From: Helianthus annuus
Lineage: Eukaryota; Streptophyta; Magnoliopsida; Asterales; Asteraceae
Direction of reading: 5' to 3'
Assembly: GCF_002127325.2 (NCBI RefSeq)
Contig: NC_035439.2
Location: 143,493,845-143,557,844 of the forward strand
DNA: 64,000 bases
How positions within the stretch are numbered: the first letter of the stretch is position 1; each line of letters opens with the position of its first letter. Of this stretch, positions 22,791 to 34,300 are shown in pieces. Both the position numbers and the translations under genes were made by a program. Under the pieces are notes generated by a model. The model had not been told where the DNA came from, did no database searches, and saw only the letters and a program-made list of their open reading frames with translations.

Positions 22791-23477
22791 GCGGCGGTGT
22801 TGGTTGATGACGTGGGTGGCGGAAAAGTGGCCGGTGATGGTAGAAATGGTGGGTGGTGATGGTGGTGGGGTGGGTGGTGACGGTGCAAGCAGGTGGTGGC
22901 GACGATAGAAGGTTGTGATGGGGTGGATGGTGGGAGGTGGTGGTCGATGAAAATGGCAAAAAATGACAAAAGTCAGGGACTAAAATGGCAGAAAACAAAA
23001 TTATTTGGACTAAAATGGCAAGAAAAAAACCAATTGGACTAAAGTGACAATTTTAGTCAAACCGCAGGGACTAAAATAACAATTTACTCTTTGCGTTATT
23101 TTGTTATAACGACGAAAATGGTAAAAAAGACAACTATTAAAACAAAACTAAACGTGGGATAGATTTGATAGCATGTACGTTTGTGTTTCGATTACTTGTA
23201 TAATACTACCCAGAACTCGGTTTCGATTTCTTTTATATCGAGACGTAGATAAATATAAGCACGTCGCAAGATACATATACTCAGAAATATATAAGCCATT
23301 GTATCGAGATGTAGATAGATCTAGGCATTTCGCAATGGCATATGCTCGTAAATATATAAGCCACTATATCTTATAAGTTATAAAAGAAAAAGAATATAAA
23401 AAAAACTAATTATAATCATGAGATTATAGAAAAACTATTAAAAGTAAAAAAAAAAAGGTTTTTTTTAAGTTATATAA

Positions 23478-24158
23478 TTTCCATAATATAAATTAGCAAT
23501 ATATTGTTACATGGTGTTGTTGTAACCAAAGCATTGGGTGTTTTTCAAAAAAGTTTTGTGATTTTTCACTTTCAACCCAAAGGTTTTCATCTTTTGTATT
23601 TTAACCCTTTTAGTTTGTTTACTTTTAACCCAAAACTTTTCATCTTTTGTGATTTAACCAAAAACTTTTTTATTTACAACTTTGGTCCCCTCATACTTTT
23701 TATTTTTCGCAAGTTTTTCGTTTTACGTTTCGTTCTAAAATTTGCGAGTTAATACGTCGCAACGTGCGTGTGTGGTTCAACGTTTTTGGTCTATTTTTTC
23801 ACATTTGACAGGTATGTCGCAACGTGTCTATTTTCCCCCCTTTGGCAAGTTCGCCGCAACGGGCAGGTCCTACATCGACTTAATTATTCTTTTCTACATT
23901 ATTTTGCGAGTTAACACGGCGCAACGTGCGTGTGTGGTTCAACGTTTTTATGTCTATTTTTTCCATCTAATAAGTTCGTCGCAACGCGTGGGTCCTAAAT
24001 CGACATGGTTATTTTTTATATGTTATATGTTTCAGTCTTATTTCTTCGCATTAACACGCCACAACTTTAGTATTGGTGGTCGCTACCAGCGGTGTGACAT
24101 TGATGTTATTTGGCATAGTTTTAGGCCCCCGCCGCAACGCGGGGGTGCTTAATTCTAG
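23478..24158 (+). mobile_element. Non-autonomous Helitron-like insertion
   Basis: Absent from copy A, where ATATAATTACTATT is continuous near 12585. The right end has a hairpin (CCCGC...GCGGG, about 24128-24143), a short spacer AATT and CTAG before the host T, the canonical Helitron 3' end. The left end is T-rich (TTTCCATAAT) rather than a clean TC, so the 5' end may be off by two bases. Inside are repeated GCGCAACGTGCGTGTGTGG units (23757, 23918). No Rep/helicase coding. Confidence 0.65.
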
Positions 24159-24248
24159 TTACTATTTATATATTATCAATTTGCAATATATGTGTGCTTC
24201 TACTGGTTGTAACTCACGCAATACTGATTTAGTGTGTGTTTTATGTTT

Positions 24249-24964
24249 TTTTTTTGAAGGGCAAATTTCATTAAACACCACCCAAACCGCCTATCTCCAA
24301 GATGGAGAAAGACGAGGGACACAAAACAGAAACCGATACGTTACATCAAAAGCAAAGCGATTCCACTCCTTCCACTCTACCCTATCCTTCTTGGCCCTAC
24401 TATTAAACCATAGAAAACTAAGAGATTTAACATCCGCAATAATGTTACAAATTTGAACTTTCGCCGCCTTGAAAACCTTCTCGTTTCTAGCCTTCCACAA
24501 CCTCCAACACGTGAGAATGAAGATGCCGAGCAGAAGGTCTTTTTTGCCTGCCCTAAATCTCGTCTGATCCGCTAAGCTTTGAATGTCTTTGACCGAGAAC
24601 AGAAAAATAGGAGGAAGATGGCACCAATGCGCAATACCGGACCATACGCCATCAGCAACCGGGCAGGAAGTGAATACATGATCAGTCGTTTCTTCACCGT
24701 CTTCACAGAGGCTACACTTGAGATCTCCGACCCATATGTTCCGTCTACTAAGAGCCTGTTTCGTGGGAATCCTGTCTAAACTAATTCTCCACATGAAGAT
24801 ATTGCATTTAGACGGAACCCATTTACACCACGTATGATAATCGTTAGCTTCCTCCACTTCATCTCTGGTAACCCACTTTTTAGTATCATGAACCGCCAAG
24901 TGTTGAAGAGGAACATCATTCCACGTCCAAGTGTCTTTAAGCTGGGAAAGTTTAGTACCGCCAA
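24249..24964 (-). pseudogene. 5'-truncated LINE insertion with zf-RVT domain
   Basis: Minus-strand frame 24899-24291 encodes the C-terminal part of a plant L1-type ORF2: CSLCEDGEETTDHVFTSC fits the zinc-binding RVT tail domain (Cys-Cys, His, Cys). The T-run at 24246-24257 is the poly-A tail in reverse. A 15-bp target duplication GTGTGTTTTATGTTT (24234-24248, 24965-24979) bounds it, and copy A lacks the insert. It is a dead-on-arrival copy of a LINE different from the one at 56959. Confidence 0.85.
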
Positions 24965-26754
24965 GTGTGTTTTATGTTTATAAGTTGTTTTGTTAGGGCT
25001 ATTTAAGTGTGAGTTTTTATGGGTTTTGATTTCACTTTGAATTTTCCACACACACACTCTTTCTGTCTCTCTCTCTGTGTCCGACGAAATTCCACTGCCT
25101 CTTTCACGTTCGCTGCCTGCGATGGGCAGAGTTGCTCTGATCATTTGTCTTCTCGTTGTTTGCAGGTACATAGTTGCTATTGTTTTCTCTCACTTTTTTT
25201 ACGCAATGGAACATCGTTAAAAACGAATGATTACGATTTTGTGGTTCTGTTTAGAGTTTAATGTTGGGGTTTTATGTTGGTTTGAAGTATTTGTTATTGC
25301 ATGCCTTTTTTTGGGCGCGGGGGGGGGGGGGGGTTCTTCCGTCCTTGAATACGACGTCTTACGTGTCATCATTTGATTTTTGACTTTTTTGTCTGGATTT
25401 TGTGAGTCTACGTGTCACACCCCAACCGACGGCAGAAACATCGGGGCGCGGCGCTAAGCGTTCAGATTGCTCAAAAGTTTCCATAACATTATTCGTTTCG
25501 ATATAATTTAATCAAAATTTCATAAATATATCTAAAATGTCAACACGTTCCACAACCAACATAATGTATCAAAATAACATAATAATTCAAATATTGTTCA
25601 AAATTGACTAATTATCTAAGATGGGTTCCTAAGCTCATCCTAGCTTGATTTCTTGAGTTCCCTTCGCCTATCAGCCTACAACATGTATTAAAATAAAATC
25701 AACAATAATGTTGGCGAGTATACAAGTTTGAGTACATAGCATAATAGTTTCAAGTTTAAAACTCATATCCAACATGAATAACATAGAATAGTTTCAACAT
25801 GCTAGTTTACGCAGTCCAAGTGATAGCCCAAGTTTACCAACGCGTTAACATGCCTATCCCAAGAGAATAGCGGGAGGTTAAATGTCTCATCCTAACAATA
25901 CCCCAAGAGACTAGCAGAGAGGTGTGTTACCCCTATAGCGCTACTATTGTTAAGGCGGAACTACACATAGGGATTAAACGTTCACATAGCATAAGATAGT
26001 CTCAAGTATCAATAGTTTCATGTTTCATGTTTAATACAGATAGAGTATGTTTCGAGTAAGTTTCAAGTGTCAAGTGTCTTGATATAGAATACATGTTGCA
26101 TCCCAAAAGTGTTTAAAACAAAAAGGGATCGAGTATACTCACAGTAGGTGCTTAGAACCAAACACGGCTAAATTGGATTGAAGGGAGCTCTAGGTCAGCC
26201 TGATTATAGAACAGTAGCGTAAGCGTCGAACAGCGTGTAAACAGAGTGTCGAACGTGATCCGATCAAATGGGGGTAACCCATTCGAACGGATGGTCATCC
26301 GGACGGATGACCATTCGAACGGATAGCCATTCGAATGAAAGTGAGTGTTTGTAAATCGTTTCAAAACTTTTGTATATCCACCTGGTTTTTTCTATATTCG
26401 TATAGTTTTTTCCTAATATCCGACCCGACCTATACCCGAAACCGAGTTTTTTATACCCGCATATAGGGTATTTTAATACCCGGGTATAGAAAACCCAAAC
26501 CCGGGTACACCGGGTATGGTTTTTCTGGCCAGTACCTGAACCCGACCCGGGTATTGCAAATACTTGGAAAATCAATACTGGTGATACTCGTACCCTCCAT
26601 TGATTTAGTCTAAACAGATTCGGGTCAGTTTCGAGTCGAACCCACATACACGTTTCGCAAGACGGGTCGTGTCATGACACAAGCTGGCGGGGTCACCGGT
26701 TGATCTATTTAAGCAGACTATTTTATAAACAAATATAATGTATATTATGTTATA

Positions 26755-27242
26755 GAGTAAATTACTAGTTTTGTCCTTTATGTTTGTCTCAAATTTCAGG
26801 CGTTGTCCTTTACCTTTAAAATTGATGACTTTTGTCCTTAATGTTTGAAAATGTTGCATGTTATGTCCTTTAGCCCTAACCAAGTTAATTTTTTTTGTTA
26901 AATCTGATCATGTGCCTTGCGCATGAGGACATTTTTGTAATTTCGTTTTTTAGAGAAATTTAAAACTAGTGCTCAAACTAGGGCTGTCCAAACTGCTCGA
27001 CGATCGCTCGAAAAATGCTCGAAAAATGCTCGTTCGATTCCCGCTCAGTTTAATAATTACAAAAATACCCATCATGTGCATGTCATGTGTCTAATAATTA
27101 ACCAGGGTTTGGGATGGAGTTAGTCTCAGGGGCCAAAATAGTTAGTTATAGAGACCATGGGGGCACATATGTTAAAAAATCTTATTTTGGACTAATATAG
27201 TAAAAGTGATATAACCATAGGGGTCAAAAACGTAATTTACTC
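26755..27242. mobile_element. Mosaic of two MITE halves and a hAT-like half
   Basis: 26755-26950 is the left half of the fold-back family of 21480 (GAGTAAATTAC then GTCCTTTATGTTTG). From 26979 a hAT-like terminus TAGGGCTGTCCAAACTGCTCG begins but has no partner. 27100-27242 is the right half of the 32010 family, ending GTAATTTACTC. The outer 9-mers do not match (TATGTTATA versus TATAAGAGA), so this is a rearranged composite. Confidence 0.6.
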
Positions 27243-28014
27243 TATAAGAGATTATAAAAAACTTATCAATGAAAAAAAAGTAAGAGATCTGCAATACGAT
27301 CACCTCAAATAAATAAAATAATCAATAGAATAAAAAAATTGACGAACATATATGTTACCTTTGATTGTTGCAAAACATCAAAGACTGTAAATGAGAGGAA
27401 ACCACATACATCCAAAACCCTCCTATCACTAAACAAACTATGATATCATCTGAACATCACATTTTGTGTCTTTACAACTCAATTTCAAACGCCCTGTCTC
27501 TCTTTAAGACATGCTCTACCGAATGGTAGAGAAGAAATTGCTTTAGATGTAAAGATTAGAAAGCAATGCAAGAAAAATATATTTATTTATTCTAAGATTG
27601 AAAGTATTAATTGTAAGTTATCCCCCGTAATTTTCTTGTTGAACATCGAGATATACCTGTAAACATATTCTTTTTCTTCAACCTCTTTCTCCGTTGAAAT
27701 TTAACCGATTGCTTCGTATATGTGACCGCACTGTAAATGTGACTAAAGGCATTATCATGCATGGCACGGGGTTTGTGTTTATGTTGTTGATTGAGTGTGA
27801 ATGGCCCATACACGGAGGAGACGGCGTTTATGCGGTGGCATTTACTTGTTGTTTACGAATGATCAAGAAGGGACTAAAGCACAAATCATTGACACCAATT
27901 CGCGCGGAAATTCATATTTCTTACCATCAAAGATTTTTTGTCTTTTATTTTAGAATGAAATACTAATTTGTTTGGTGAATATCAATTTTTCAAGCAATCC
28001 GTTTGAGTGTCACC
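27243..28014. other. No gene recognised
   Basis: AT-rich sequence. Short frames at 27607-27966 are in both strands, lack codon bias or family features, and are not called. Confidence 0.5.
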
Positions 28015-28790
28015 CCGCCAGAAGGCGGTGTTTGAGTGTCTGAAGGGTCCCCAGCTCAGGAATTTTTGACCGTTATCCCGATTGAGGGGTTAGGACAATG
28101 CATGTCGGCAGTAGAATATAGAACCATTCTCAAATACCGGCTAATGATCCCTATGTACCCAGAAGATGAAACCTGCCCGATATGTCGTAAAGCTTGTATG
28201 GATAAATATGGGGAGCACGCAGTTCACTGTAAAGAGCTCCCTGGGTTTAAATATCGGCATGACTGGGTGCGAGATGTTTTGGGGGACATCTTAAGAAGAG
28301 CTGGGATTTCTGCTAAGAAAGAGGCCCCTGTGAATTTCCTCACGGACCCTATGGAAGGGAGATCTACTCTGCGACCAGCGGATCTGCTCGTCTTTGGCTG
28401 GGCTGGGGGGAAACATGCTTGTGTAGACCTCACGGGGGTTTCCCCTTTGGTTGGTTTAAGGGAAAACGGGTTTGTAGCTGGACTAGCAGCAAGAAAGGCA
28501 GAATCAAAGAAGTGGATAAGCACGCTAAAGCTTGCGCAGAGAACCAACATGTCTTTATCCCTTTTGCCTTTGATACTTTTGGATCCCTAGCGCCAGAAGC
28601 CATCAACTTCTTGACGAGGGTTCAACGGGTTATCCACAGCAATTGTTCGACCCCAAGGGGGCAGGGGTTTGTGTTTGGGAGGTTGGTGTTTGCAATTCAG
28701 AAAGGATTGGCGGCGCAGCTTGTTGCCCGTCTACCTTCTGTTTTGATGTAACTTAACAAGTTTTCTGGTTATATTAATAAACGAAAAAAT
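28015..28790 (+). pseudogene. 3' end of a non-LTR-type retroelement with CCHC and possible RLE domain
   Basis: Translation shows a C-x2-C...H-x4-C cluster (CPICRKACMDKYGEHAVHC) followed by GDILRRAGISAKKE, RPADLLVFGW and HACVDLTGVSPL, then a tail ending ARLPSVLM. The order CCHC then RPxDLLV...VDLTG resembles the C-terminal restriction-like endonuclease of R2-type non-LTR elements; that assignment is inference. Two frame changes are visible, near 28060 (before QEFLTVIP) and near 28510 (before VDKHAKACAENQHVF). After the stop at 28749-28751 comes an AT-rich tail with an A-run. A second 3' copy lies at 56335-56565. Confidence 0.55.
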
Positions 28791-28799
28791 GTTAAATAA

Positions 28800-29390
28800 A
28801 AAAAAATCTTGATACATACCAATTAAACTAACGTCATCTTCCAAAAGTTTAACACATAAAGACATTTTCTAGAAATTAATAGAATAGATTTACGAATGGT
28901 TTACTTGTGAGATTTGATAAAAAAAAAACACGTAAGACATCTTCCAAAAATTAATTGTTATCTTCCGCTTATTTCATCTTTCAAAAACTGAACACATAAG
29001 ACATGTAATTAGAGATGTAAGGGTATTCGCGATTCAAGAAGGAAACACTAAAATCATGAATTACTGAGTGGGAACGTGAGATTCCATTAAAAAAAAGAAG
29101 GAAAAAAATAAAGAATGAAACGGTGTGAGTGGTAGTATAACCGGCGTGGCTCTTATGTTGATGAGGCACAACCACCACCGCCCAAACATAACGTATTTTG
29201 TTAAATATATTCTTTTTCATTGTTATATCTAAAAACACTGGTATTAAGATGTTAGGGTCATGACTTTATAAACCATTGTGTCCTTTTTTTTTTAGTATAA
29301 AAATAGTTTGAAAGGTTATGACTTTTTGAAGGTGTGTGTTGGGTTGTGACCTTTTGTAAATATATGAACGGTTGTGACTTTTTGTAAGGG
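28800..29390. other. AT-rich spacer, no gene seen
   Basis: Repeated CATCTTCCAAAA motifs (28832, 28937, 28976) but no coding sequence with support. Confidence 0.45.
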
Positions 29391-29392
29391 TG

Positions 29393-29649
29393 TGATATAT
29401 ATATATATATATAGAGTAAGGTTAACATACAAAAAGCCTTATCATACATCACGTAGGAGACAATGGTAACCGTTGGATCAGGGGTATAATCACGCATGGG
29501 ACCACATAATCACGCATGGGACCACATAATCACGCATGAGACCACATAATCACGCATGAGACTATAATCACGCACGTTCTATGATAATAACGCACGTTAT
29601 ATTTTTTGTCATGTATGTTAATGTAGGTTAAGCCTTGAAGTACATTATA

Positions 29650-29706
<57 letters not shown>
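29393..29706. repeat. Microsatellites and a short tandem repeat
   Basis: (AT)n at 29393-29412 and (CT)n(AT)n at 29651-29706. Between them four tandem copies of about 18-20 bp, ATAATCACGCATGGGACCAC, at about 29488-29575. The GAGTAAGGTTAACATAC segment at 29413 and the mirrored CATGTATGTTAATGTAGG near 29610 look like the two ends of a small palindromic element. Confidence 0.7.
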
Positions 29707-29710
<4 letters not shown>

Positions 29711-30349
29711 TTGAAAGGTTGTGACTTTTTAAAGGGATGTGATCCAAACCATTGTGTCTTTGAAGGGGTGTGATCCAAACCATTGTGTCTTAAGTTACTT
29801 TTTGTAGGATTATATAATTGGGGGTTCATTACCGAACATTTAATGCTGTTGTTTAACCTTGATTTAGGTTTACAATTGCTTTTGGATGTTTGGATGAGAC
29901 ATTTTGAGTTTTTAAAGATATGTGAAGGTGTAACGATAATGTTCATCGGAGATCTTTTGTGGGTTGAATGCTCTTGTCGGTCTTTGTGCGTTTATTTGTC
30001 GGGTCTATGAAGATGACCTATGGCTCATCTTAGAATGTTTCTTTAGACTTAACTTGGAAACTTATGTTGCAACCGTCTATTATTTATGAGAGCTTTCTTG
30101 TGGCTATTTTGATATTGATTATTTATTTATTTTATTTTACAAGAAGTCCAGCAATCTAGACACAAATCTTAACAAAATAGATATTGTCTTTTTAGCCTTT
30201 CCAAAGTAAGCAACCTTATTTCCACTAATCAGAAGTTGTCACATCAGGGCCGCCAACTGAAACGAATATGATTTAGCCTACACTTCTAACGGTTATAATT
30301 ATGATTAATCGTAAAAATCGAATCAAACTGACCCATACGCACCCCTTGT
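29707..30349. other. No gene recognised
   Basis: AT-rich spacer; GTGTGATCCAAACCATTGTG is repeated twice (29738, 29768). No supported coding frame. Confidence 0.45.
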
Positions 30350-30547
30350 TAGGGTTGAGCATTTGGTACCGGATATATTCGGTACCGGTACCAGTTCTCA
30401 TTTTCCTCGTTTTGCGGTACCGATACACTACCGATATTTATAAGTAAAACACCGGTAAATACCGACACCAAACGGTATATTCAATACCGGTACCACTTTT
30501 TCCTGTTTTTCAATACCAGTATCGAACAAGTGTCGTGCTCATCCCTG
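30350..30547. mobile_element. hAT-like MITE with GGTACCG motif (TSD unclear)
   Basis: Ends TAGGGTTGAGCATTTGG and ...TGCTCATCCCTG are imperfect inverted repeats around GGTACCGGTACC-type palindromes. The 8 bp on either side do not match convincingly, so this is an old or end-damaged copy. It lies just upstream of the PPR gene. Confidence 0.6.
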
Positions 30548-30599
30548 GTTGGTTATGAGTTTTGGGTAGGGGTGGTTTCGATAATCTTTGTCGTCCATA

Positions 30600-30771
30600 T
30601 TTTCCCCAATATTCATAAGTTCCTGATACCACCACCACACCACACCACTTCCATCTTCAGGCCGCCCCCACCCACTTCGTCGCACCACCGTCCACCGTCG
30701 CCGATTCCAACCACAGCGCCGCCGCCGCCCCTCACCCAATCTGTTGTGAAAACCGCACTTTCAACACCCAG
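30600..30771 (+). other. Possible 5' non-coding exon of the PPR gene
   Basis: C-rich transcribed-looking segment ending CACCCAG/GTACGT, a good donor that joins in phase to the next exon at 30960. The open frame through it has no ATG and begins inside the hAT-like element, so it is more likely leader than coding. Confidence 0.4.
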
Positions 30772-30993
30772 GTACGTAATTTTTGATTTTTCATAGTTAT
30801 TACCGTGTTTTTGTTCGTTTGGGTGTTAGGGTTTATGTAAAACATAGCCTGTTACCTGAAATATGACTACAAAATTCATTCTAACTTACATAGAAATAGC
30901 ACTTAATCCAAAAGAGCCAATTACTTATATTTACAGTCCAAAATGACCCATTTTTACAGTCGTTCGTTCGTATGCAGCTGCTCTCTGCTATTA

Positions 30994-31291
30994 ATGCCTA
31001 TTGCGTGGGTCGACAAGAAAGGTAAACAGATTTGTTTCTTGTAATTGAAGACAATTCAATGCTTATTTCGATTTTAATTTATATATCCTAAAATAGATGT
31101 AAGCGTTAGGTTAAATTGGAAGTCGAATTAAGTTCACGAATCGAATCGGTGTTTATTTGAAACTGGTGTTAAACTTTGCATTTGGTATTTGAAGCTTGAG
31201 TAATTAGGCGGGTGGCGTTGATAGCTGAATCAAGCAAGCATGCTATTGTTGTTCCCAATTTCATCATATCAGGTCCAACACAACTAGACCC

Positions 31292-31322
<31 letters not shown>

Positions 31323-34300
31323 ACACAAAATTATAGCTAGGGGTGCAAACGAGCCGAGCCCGAGCTCGACCAGGCTCGAGCTCGTTTAACACTTGAAAGC
31401 TCGAGCTTGGCTCGAAGGTAATTTTTCAAGCTCGAGCTCGCCTCGGGCTCGACTCGTTTAGTATTTATTAATTAGTTTTTATTAATTATAATTATTGTTA
31501 TATATATAATTTAGTTATTCTTTTATATTTATATAATTGGTAAATATTTATTTAAATATATGTTTAGTATATTAATAAAAATATATAAAAAGAAAGCTCG
31601 TTAAGGCTCGCGAGCCGGCTCGAGCTCGATAAGCGAAGCTCGGGCTCGTTTACTAAAGGAGCTTATTTTTAGGCTCGGGCTCGAGCTCGAGCTCGTTTAA
31701 GCTCGGCTCGTTCGAGCTTTTTTTCGAGCCGAGCTCAAGTAGCTCGCGAGTAGCTCGGCTCGTTTGCACCCCTAATCATAGCTGTCAATAGCGATAGCGA
31801 CTAACTACCTATATGCTACGTAGCGATAGCGGCCACTATTTCATGTTTAGTGATAAAGTAGTTGAAAATTTGAGAAATATTTTACATGTATATTTATATC
31901 AAAATACGCTACTCTTACATGTATATTTCATCTAAATATACTTCTTCTTTTTTCAGTCGTGAAACAAAAAAACCCTAATGGGCATCATCGCTATTTTATA
32001 TTTATCAAAGAGTAAATTACGTTTTTTGGCCCCTGTGGTTATATCACTTTTACTATATTAGCCCAAAATAAGAACTTTTAACATATCTGCCCCCATGGTC
32101 TTTATAACTAACCATTTTGGCCCCCATGGTCTCTGTAACTAACCATTTTGGCCCCCATGATCTCTAGACTTAGGGGCCAAAATGGTTAGTTATAGAGACC
32201 ATGGGGGCAGATATGTTAAAAATTCTTATTTTGGACTAATATAGTAAAAGTGATATAACCACAAGGGCCAAAAACGTAATTTACTCTTTATCAAAAAATA
32301 ATTATAAAATAAACTAAAAAAATCACAGAAAAAGTCACTATTTGTCGCTGAACACTGCCATATGGGCGCATTGTTACGTAACGCTATAACGAGCGCTATA
32401 GCCGCTATTGACCACTATGCTCTCTATGTTTTCCGTTCACTAATTAACTTCGTATTGTTTTTCTTTTTCTGTTGTAGATAGGAATCAAAACATTCTTTTC
32501 TGCACAAAAGGCAAGTATCCATTATCCATCTTTTGTCAAATTATATGTTTATATTGTATACTTTCATTAAATGTGAAGTTGTTTTTCTCTCTTAAATCCA
32601 TAGCCAATAAGTCACATTGTCAACTGTCGAAGATCTCGTCAACTGATCAAGTCAAATGATGTGGACCGGTATGCTGATACTTTTCCTTCCTTTTCTATCA
32701 TTTATGAAAGAGTAAATTACGTTTTTGGACCCTGTGGTTATATCACTTTTACTATATTAGCCCAAAATAAGAATTTTTAACATATCTGCCCCCATGGTTT
32801 CTATAACTAACCATTTTGGCCCCTAAGTCTAGAGATCACGGGGGCCAAAATGGTTAGTTATAGAGACCATGGGGGCTAAAATGGTTAGACTTAGGGGTCA
32901 AAATGGTTAGTTATAGAGACCATGAGGGCAGATATGTTAAAAAATCTTATTTTGGGCTAATATAGTAAAAGTGATATAACTACAGGGGCCAAAAACGTAA
33001 TTTACTCTTTATGAAATTAAATCTATTTTAACAATTATTGTAGGAAAATTGCCAAAAAAGAACACCACTTATGGAACAAGAGAGATTCTGCGGCATCGGG
33101 GCAAAAGGCGCTTAATCTTGTTCGAACTGTACGTGTGTAGTTTACTAGAAAATTGTGAGTTTTTTTATTTGGATCATTTATTTTTAGGTTTTGAAATTCT
33201 AACTTACAGGTTTGCGGCTTACCAAATGAGAAAGAAGCTATTTACGGAGCGCTTGATAAATGGACCGCTTGGGAAACCGAATTCCCTGTGATAGCAGTAG
33301 CCAAGGCTCTTAATATCCTAAAACAACGGAAACAATGGAAACGAGTTATTCAAGTATGAACATATTTCTTAACCCAAATTGCTATACATAGAGAATAACA
33401 AATTTATTAACCGAGTAAAATGTCATTTTTGTCCCTGAGGTTTGGCCAGTTTCGCGACTTTTGTCCAAAGGTTTGTTTTTCCGCATCTGGTTCCTAAAGG
33501 TTTGAAATCTTGGCCATTTCATTCGGCTCGTTAACTTCATCCATTTTTCTCCGTTATGTCAAGGGTATTTTTCGTCTTTTTTATTTAGTAAGGGTATTTT
33601 GAATACTTGTACATAAAGTGAAAAAGACCAAATTGCCTTTTAAGTTAAAAAAGACGAAAATACCCCTGACTTAACAGAGAAAATGGATGGAGTTAACGAG
33701 CCGGATGGAAATGGCAAGGTTTTAAACCTTTTGGATCCAGATGCCGAAAAACAAACCTTTGGACGAAAGTCGCAAAACTGGCCAAATCCCAAGGACGAAA
33801 ATGACATTTTACTCTTTATCAGCCAATAGTATGTTGTATGTGATTGCGATTTCCGTAATAAACAGGTGGCGAAATGGATGTTCGGAAAGGGTCAAGGAAT
33901 GACAATGGGAACATTCGACACCCTCTTATTAGCTTTCGATATGGACCAAAGGGTAGATGAAGCACAATCGTTTTGGAATATGATTTTGCATACGCATGAA
34001 AGATCTATCTCGCGAAGGTTGTTTTCAAGGATGATATCCATATATGCTCATCATAACATGCCTCATCACATCATCGAGGTACCTACCTACCTACTTCTGT
34101 ACTCAATTGCGAAGCTTGATATTTCCGACCGGGGGTCGAAAACGTATATACCCAAAAATTTCTATAAAACCAAGGGGTCGAAAACGTATATACCCAAAAA
34201 TTTCTATACGAAAACTACATACTCTCCACTACTGAGCGAAAAGTTCGGGGGGTCGGCCACCCCCTCCCGGCCCCACTATAACCGATATGATTCGAATGAA

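Larger units (their letters stand above)
22790..26754. repeat. Long repeat, copy B, with nested insertions
   Basis: Co-linear with 11860-14449. Differences are insertions: a Helitron-like piece (23478-24158), a LINE tail (24249-24964) and a G-run (25319-25333). Copy A provides the unoccupied site for both elements. The left edge is truncated inside the MULE-type MITE, whose right end is 23089. Confidence 0.8.

Noticed and set aside
24579..25171. Open frames opposite or beside the LINE tail
   Set aside because: Antisense shadow of the zf-RVT coding region, or crossing the target duplication into the repeat.
28224..28550. Minus-strand 108-codon frame
   Set aside because: Antisense of the CCHC/RLE-type coding tail.
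29488..29575. CRISPR-like spaced repeats
   Set aside because: Four directly adjoining ~18-20-bp units without unique spacers in a plant genome; a simple tandem repeat.
30530..30796. Coding first exon of the PPR gene
   Set aside because: The frame has no ATG and begins inside a hAT-like element; it is more likely untranslated.
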